From the NCBI GenBank assembly GCA_910583545.1, contig CAJTXM010000027.1:1-8023 (forward strand): 8,023 nt of DNA. The letters are read 5' to 3'. The notes under the pieces were generated by a model. That model was given only the letters and a program-made list of their open reading frames with translations. It was not told the origin of the DNA and searched no databases. How positions within the stretch are numbered: position 1 is the stretch's first letter; each line of letters starts with the position of its first letter. Below are positions 4,952 through 8,023 of the stretch, piece after piece. The translations under genes were made by a program, and so were the position numbers. The DNA is from an uncultured Christensenella sp. (GTDB taxonomy: Bacteria; Bacillota; Clostridia; Christensenellales; Borkfalkiaceae).

Positions 4952-7041
4952 TAACTTTCACCCCCTAACCCGTACAACGCATTTATAAAGTAACTGTTCT
5001 GCGCCTGCAATTCGTCAACGCTTGCACACTCAGCTAAATACTCACGGTAATCGTTTAAGCCTACGTTCGTTCGCATAGCCATATCGTTGAAATAGTCCGC
5101 AAAACAGTCCGTAGCAAATCGCTTACGGTAAATCTTTGCGTTCATAAGATAATACTTCTTCTTACTCACTTTCCCGTCCATTGTTCCGCGCTCTTTCTCT
5201 ATATTTAGAACGGAATAACCGTACCTGTTGTAAATGCGGATATTGCGTTTCCACAGCCACGCCGTAACGCTTTTGAGTACGTGAACTAAAAGCGTGTTAT
5301 CGCCCCTACGAAAACGGAAATCATAATAAAGACCTATGAACCTATTGAACGCCCATTCCGCTACCATATCGCCTATCGTGTAGAACGGCATAGCAAGCTT
5401 CTGTTCAGATGACGAAGCTATGTTTACTATATCGCATAAATCTCTTGCGTCCGCGCCCCAGCTTTCCGGTCGTTGTTCATCCGCAAAAACTTTAATGAAA
5501 GGGAAGTTATCTACCGTTGCCGAATGCCTGCACATTTTAAGCCAAGAGTTGAATTTGTCATTCTTCTGGTTAGCTTCGTCGGCAGACTTTTTCTTTTCCT
5601 GCAATTCAAGGTTGTTGCCGCGTTCCTTGCCTATTTCGGTTATACCTATAACACCGAACTCAAAGCTTCCTGCGTTAGGATTGTTTTCCAAAACCTTTTT
5701 CCCAAGCCTTAAAATATCGAAATCCAGAATATGAGCGTGTCGGCTGTTCCGTCTGAAATTCGTCGGGAAGAAGTCCGTAAGCCACATAGGAAAATTACCG
5801 CTGTCTAACAACAGGTTGTCCTCTCTTATGGAATAGTTGGAAACTATAAGACTGCTTTCTATTATGTAAATGAAATATGCCTGCGCATAAGTGGAAAGCA
5901 CTTCATAAATTCCTTCCTCTTTCAGACCGTTATCATACACCAAACCGTAACGCCCACCGTCATAACCGAACAGCTCTCCCCTTTCTTCCAGACTAATAAC
6001 CCAGCACTTTACCGTTGCAAGGTTATAAATTCTGCCGCTTTCTATTTCTGCCTGCATTGCCTTTTCAAAAAGTATCCATGGGAAATGCGGGAATTTCATA
6101 TCGTTTTTCTGCAATATGTCAAACGCTTTCTGACGGAACATTACTTCCTGCGACAGAGCCATATCCGTAATAGCCGTAGTCTTTTTCTTACCCATTGATC
6201 CGCACGTCAGCGACACAATAGGCAGTTCGTTTATAAACCCGCAATTACGAGCTTCGTAGTGTCTGAGCCTTGCAGTTGCAATACGTTTACGGAACCTATC
6301 GAAAAGCGGATAAATGAGGAATAAAAGCGTCCAATACGGGAAGTAGATAAACGGTGTTTTAAAATCTGCGAACAGCTTTACGAACTGCGTATACACAGTG
6401 CCGAACTCAAAAGCTACGGCGAAGAAAAAGTAGTAAGCAAAGAACTCAACAGCTATCGTTGCAAGGTTTAAGTTCAATGCCGACATAATAATCCAGCATA
6501 TCAATATCCACCTGTTTTCACGAATAAACACCGCATATCCCTTAACGAATCCTTTTACAGGCAGATAAGTATATTTTGCTACACGCTTAAATACCCTTAG
6601 CGGAACTGTATCTTTGCCGTGGTTGTTGTTCTCCCTCTTATACAATGCCTTAATAATGAATATAAAAGCGACAATACACGGCAGAATAATGACTAAAATC
6701 TTTGCAAAATCAGCCATTACCCCCGATATATGTGAGAGCCAACCGTTAAAATTGTACGAACTGAACAGCAAACTGAAATACTGCACCGAATTGTCCTTAA
6801 ACCCGTCAAAGTCTATCGGCAACGTTACCTGCGGCAGCTGAACTTCGGGAATAGTATTGACCGTAGGCGTTATGCTATGACTTATTCCGAACATTTCGCA
6901 AAAGTAAAACGCAACCGAAAGTCCGAAATCCTTACACGCATATCCGAGCCGTATAAAGGACGAGCGGAACACGAACGCACCCAAGAGCGCAAACCCAACC
7001 GTAATCAATACGGTGAATATAATGTTTAAAACTTTACGCAT
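4951..7041 (-). CDS. Zot/pI-like membrane ATPase for filamentous phage assembly
   Basis: The predicted 696-residue protein has four or five membrane helices in its N-terminal part, about 5-25, 115-132, 178-213 (perhaps two) and 233-247. A P-loop ATPase domain follows. The Walker A-like motif is GSMGKKKT (281-288), with Lys in place of the usual second glycine of GKT. A Walker B-like strand is FGVIGITE (462-469). The stretch RHSATVDNFPFIKVFADEQR followed by PESWGADARDLCDIV (about 505-539) resembles the Zot/pI pattern R-H...hhhhxxQRP...hRDL. This family drives extrusion of inoviruses through the membrane; relatives include FtsK/HerA pumps. The protein is much longer than the 350-450 residues common in Zot proteins because of the multi-pass N-terminus. 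The frame is open up to 7170, but the ATG at 7041 has an ideal GGGAGGG eight bases ahead and overlaps the stop of the small upstream gene by 8 bases (ATGCGTAA). It is also coupled to the initiator gene downstream. Confidence 0.82.
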   Translation of the reverse strand: MRKVLNIIFTVLITVGFALLGAFVFRSSFIRLGYACKDFGLSVAFYFCEMFGISHSITPTVNTIPEVQLPQVTLPIDFDGFKDNSVQYFSLLFSSYNFNGWLSHISGVMADFAKILVIILPCIVAFIFIIKALYKRENNNHGKDTVPLRVFKRVAKYTYLPVKGFVKGYAVFIRENRWILICWIIMSALNLNLATIAVEFFAYYFFFAVAFEFGTVYTQFVKLFADFKTPFIYFPYWTLLFLIYPLFDRFRKRIATARLRHYEARNCGFINELPIVSLTCGSMGKKKTTAITDMALSQEVMFRQKAFDILQKNDMKFPHFPWILFEKAMQAEIESGRIYNLATVKCWVISLEERGELFGYDGGRYGLVYDNGLKEEGIYEVLSTYAQAYFIYIIESSLIVSNYSIREDNLLLDSGNFPMWLTDFFPTNFRRNSRHAHILDFDILRLGKKVLENNPNAGSFEFGVIGITEIGKERGNNLELQEKKKSADEANQKNDKFNSWLKMCRHSATVDNFPFIKVFADEQRPESWGADARDLCDIVNIASSSEQKLAMPFYTIGDMVAEWAFNRFIGLYYDFRFRRGDNTLLVHVLKSVTAWLWKRNIRIYNRYGYSVLNIEKERGTMDGKVSKKKYYLMNAKIYRKRFATDCFADYFNDMAMRTNVGLNDYREYLAECASVDELQAQNSYFINALYGLGGES

Positions 7042-7327
7042 TGACGTTACCCTCCCGAATGCTTTCACAAATTTCTCGGCTATTCTGCGCCTGCGAAATT
7101 TCGTGATTTCCAGCGGCTCTGCCGCTCTGCCCGCAATCTTTAAGGGCAAACAATTCATAATTGCGGGCATTCACACTGCTGAGGCGGAAGTTTCCGCAAA
7201 TTGTGTCTGCTTCGCAAAAAGTGTGATTTTTGCTTGCAACGTTATTTTTTGTGAATATGAGGTAACTTATTAAAAGCGCAATTACGACGAGAGTCGCAAT
7301 TACCAATATTCGTTTAAAAATTTTCAT
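7034..7327 (-). CDS. Small single-TM or secreted protein upstream of the Zot-like gene
   Basis: This 97-residue protein begins with a positively charged MKIFKR followed by a hydrophobic helix at about 7-25. It is either an N-in membrane anchor or a signal peptide without an obvious cleavage site. The remaining 70 residues are polar and contain four cysteines (38, 44, 65, 87), which could pair as disulfides if the domain is outside the cell. I recognise no family. The ATG is preceded by an excellent AAGGAGAT ribosome binding site five bases away. Its stop overlaps the start of the Zot-like gene by 8 bases, so the two are made together. By position it could be a minor virion protein or an assembly partner of the ATPase. 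This is inferred from gene order only. Confidence 0.75.
   Translation of the reverse strand: MKIFKRILVIATLVVIALLISYLIFTKNNVASKNHTFCEADTICGNFRLSSVNARNYELFALKDCGQSGRAAGNHEISQAQNSREICESIREGNVNA
7050..7056 (-). promoter_or_regulatory. Ribosome binding site that fixes the Zot-like start
   Basis: GGGAGGG on the minus strand lies eight bases before the ATG at 7041. It lies within the end of the small membrane-protein gene. It is the main reason to reject the in-frame ATG at 7170, which would add 43 residues, including a highly basic stretch ahead of the first membrane helix. Confidence 0.75.
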
Positions 7328-7349
7328 TATAAATCTCCTTAAAAAAGTA

Positions 7350-7387
7350 TTAAAAAATAAGATGCCGAAAGAAATTCTCTCGGCATC
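7350..7387 (-). terminator. Intrinsic terminator or attenuator inside the phage-like gene cluster
   Basis: Arms 7361-7368 and 7380-7387 (gatgccga / tcggcatc) form an 8-bp stem, which can continue after one mismatch with agA/tct pairs toward the loop. On the minus strand it is followed by TTATTTTTTA (7360-7351). It lies ten bases after the stop of the surface-type gene and just before the ribosome binding site of the small membrane-protein gene. I see no clear promoter between it and that gene, so partial read-through is probable. Confidence 0.8.
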
Positions 7388-7396
7388 CGTTTTGTG

Positions 7397-8023
7397 TTAG
7401 CCTCCCTTACCGTCTAACTTCGTCCAATCCACACTGTCCCAATCTATGCTGTCTAAATAAGCATCCACTTCTTTGGGCGTTACGTTACCGTTGAGTTCCG
7501 GCGGTTTTACAGACTTTTTCTTACGTTTCGGCTTAACGCTTTTGTCGTCCGTCCAGACGTTATCGGGTAATTCACCGCTTTCTTTTTGTTTCCGTTCCCT
7601 TACACGAAGACGGTTTTTGCCAATCGACTTGAATAGTACTCTTATGCACTTGAACGGCAAGCATATAATCCACACAACGCCATTTACTATCACGATGAGA
7701 ACAGGCAATAATATCGGATAAAAAAGAACAAACAATACTACGACGATAATCAAGCCTAATATCAATGCAAGTATATTTTTTTGCTTTTGATTATGATAAT
7801 CTTCTTCGAGCGGCGGAGTAATTCCCGATATTATATCCATAGGCGAGCCTACAACAGGTATTTCCGTTTCTACCCCATCAGCGGTAAACCAAAGCGAAAT
7901 TATGTCAAAGTCAAGATAAACCGTTTCTTGCGAAACATAGGCGTTAATATCACCCTTACCCCAATTAGTAACGTTTGTCTTTACAAGCGTTTTACCGCCG
8001 TCAACGTCAGCTTTTCGGCAATA
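7397..8023 (-). CDS. C-terminal part of an anchored surface protein, candidate phage adsorption/minor coat protein
   Basis: The frame is open from the right edge of the window (208 residues visible) to the stop at 7397. An ATG at 7840 lies inside it but has no ribosome binding site, and the 61 codons above it read smoothly as protein, so I take the gene to start beyond the window. The visible part begins with an apparently extracellular segment of beta-type character (NAYVSQETVYLDFDIISLWF, then VVGSPMDIISGITPP). A long hydrophobic stretch at about 83-123, enough for two membrane helices, follows, then a strongly basic cytoplasmic tail (KPKRKKKSVKPP) ending in a DWDSVDW repeat. An exported body with a C-terminal membrane anchor is the layout of filamentous-phage pIII-type proteins. 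The position just upstream of the small protein and the Zot-like ATPase matches the usual inovirus gene order. No homologue is recognised with certainty. Confidence 0.7.
   Translation of the reverse strand, partial: YCRKADVDGGKTLVKTNVTNWGKGDINAYVSQETVYLDFDIISLWFTADGVETEIPVVGSPMDIISGITPPLEEDYHNQKQKNILALILGLIIVVVLFVLFYPILLPVLIVIVNGVVWIICLPFKCIRVLFKSIGKNRLRVRERKQKESGELPDNVWTDDKSVKPKRKKKSVKPPELNGNVTPKEVDAYLDSIDWDSVDWTKLDGKGG

Noticed and set aside
5420..5734. Plus-strand frames opposite the Zot-like gene
   Set aside because: They lie fully antisense to a well-supported gene, have no ribosome binding site and no recognisable domain.
7042..7170. Upstream 43-codon extension of the Zot-like protein
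   Set aside because: It overlaps the small TM gene in another frame, lacks a ribosome binding site at 7170, and would put a basic tail before the first membrane helix; the ATG at 7041 has GGGAGGG at ideal spacing.
7013..7273. Plus-strand 86-codon frame opposite the junction of the small TM gene and Zot-like gene
   Set aside because: Antisense shadow of two genes with strong ribosome binding sites; no independent signal.

Overview
The window looks like DNA from a low-GC Gram-positive bacterium, probably a clostridial-type Firmicute. It has strong AGGAGG-like ribosome binding sites, U-tailed intrinsic terminators and tightly packed, overlapping genes. This assignment is inferred from sequence style only. 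Except for one partial gene at the left edge, every gene reads on the minus strand, so transcription runs from right to left.

Left block (1 to about 3510, AT-rich). A partial unknown gene enters from the left edge and meets a bidirectional terminator. The rest is a compact regulatory locus. In transcription order it holds an Xre-type HTH regulator, an ECF sigma factor two bases downstream of it, a secreted papain-like (C39-type) peptidase, a single-pass membrane protein resembling an anti-sigma factor, an intrinsic terminator, and a second ECF sigma factor. The same two-box element, TGCGTAAA-N17-GTTATATAT, lies upstream of both the peptidase/membrane-protein pair and the second sigma factor. 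This suggests that one regulator, plausibly one of the two ECF sigmas, controls both units. I see it as a candidate envelope-signalling module with a secreted protease as output or sensor component.

Middle (3508-3856). This gene-free stretch changes from AT-rich to GC-rich near 3665. It holds a large nested hairpin whose alternative loop carries TCTTGATA, the core of the pC194/pUB110-type rolling-circle nick site. Further GC-rich stem-loops follow, and a weak dif-like sequence sits at the composition boundary. It reads as the replication origin and left edge of a mobile element.

Right block (3857-8023, less AT-rich). This looks like part of an integrated filamentous-phage (inovirus-like) genome. 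In transcription order it has the C-terminal part of a surface or adsorption-type protein with a membrane anchor (running off the right edge), an intrinsic terminator, a small membrane or secreted protein, a large Zot/pI-like membrane ATPase, and an HUH-type rolling-circle replication initiator. The last three are translationally coupled or closely spaced. The coat gene, an ssDNA-binding protein and the other end of the element are not in the window.
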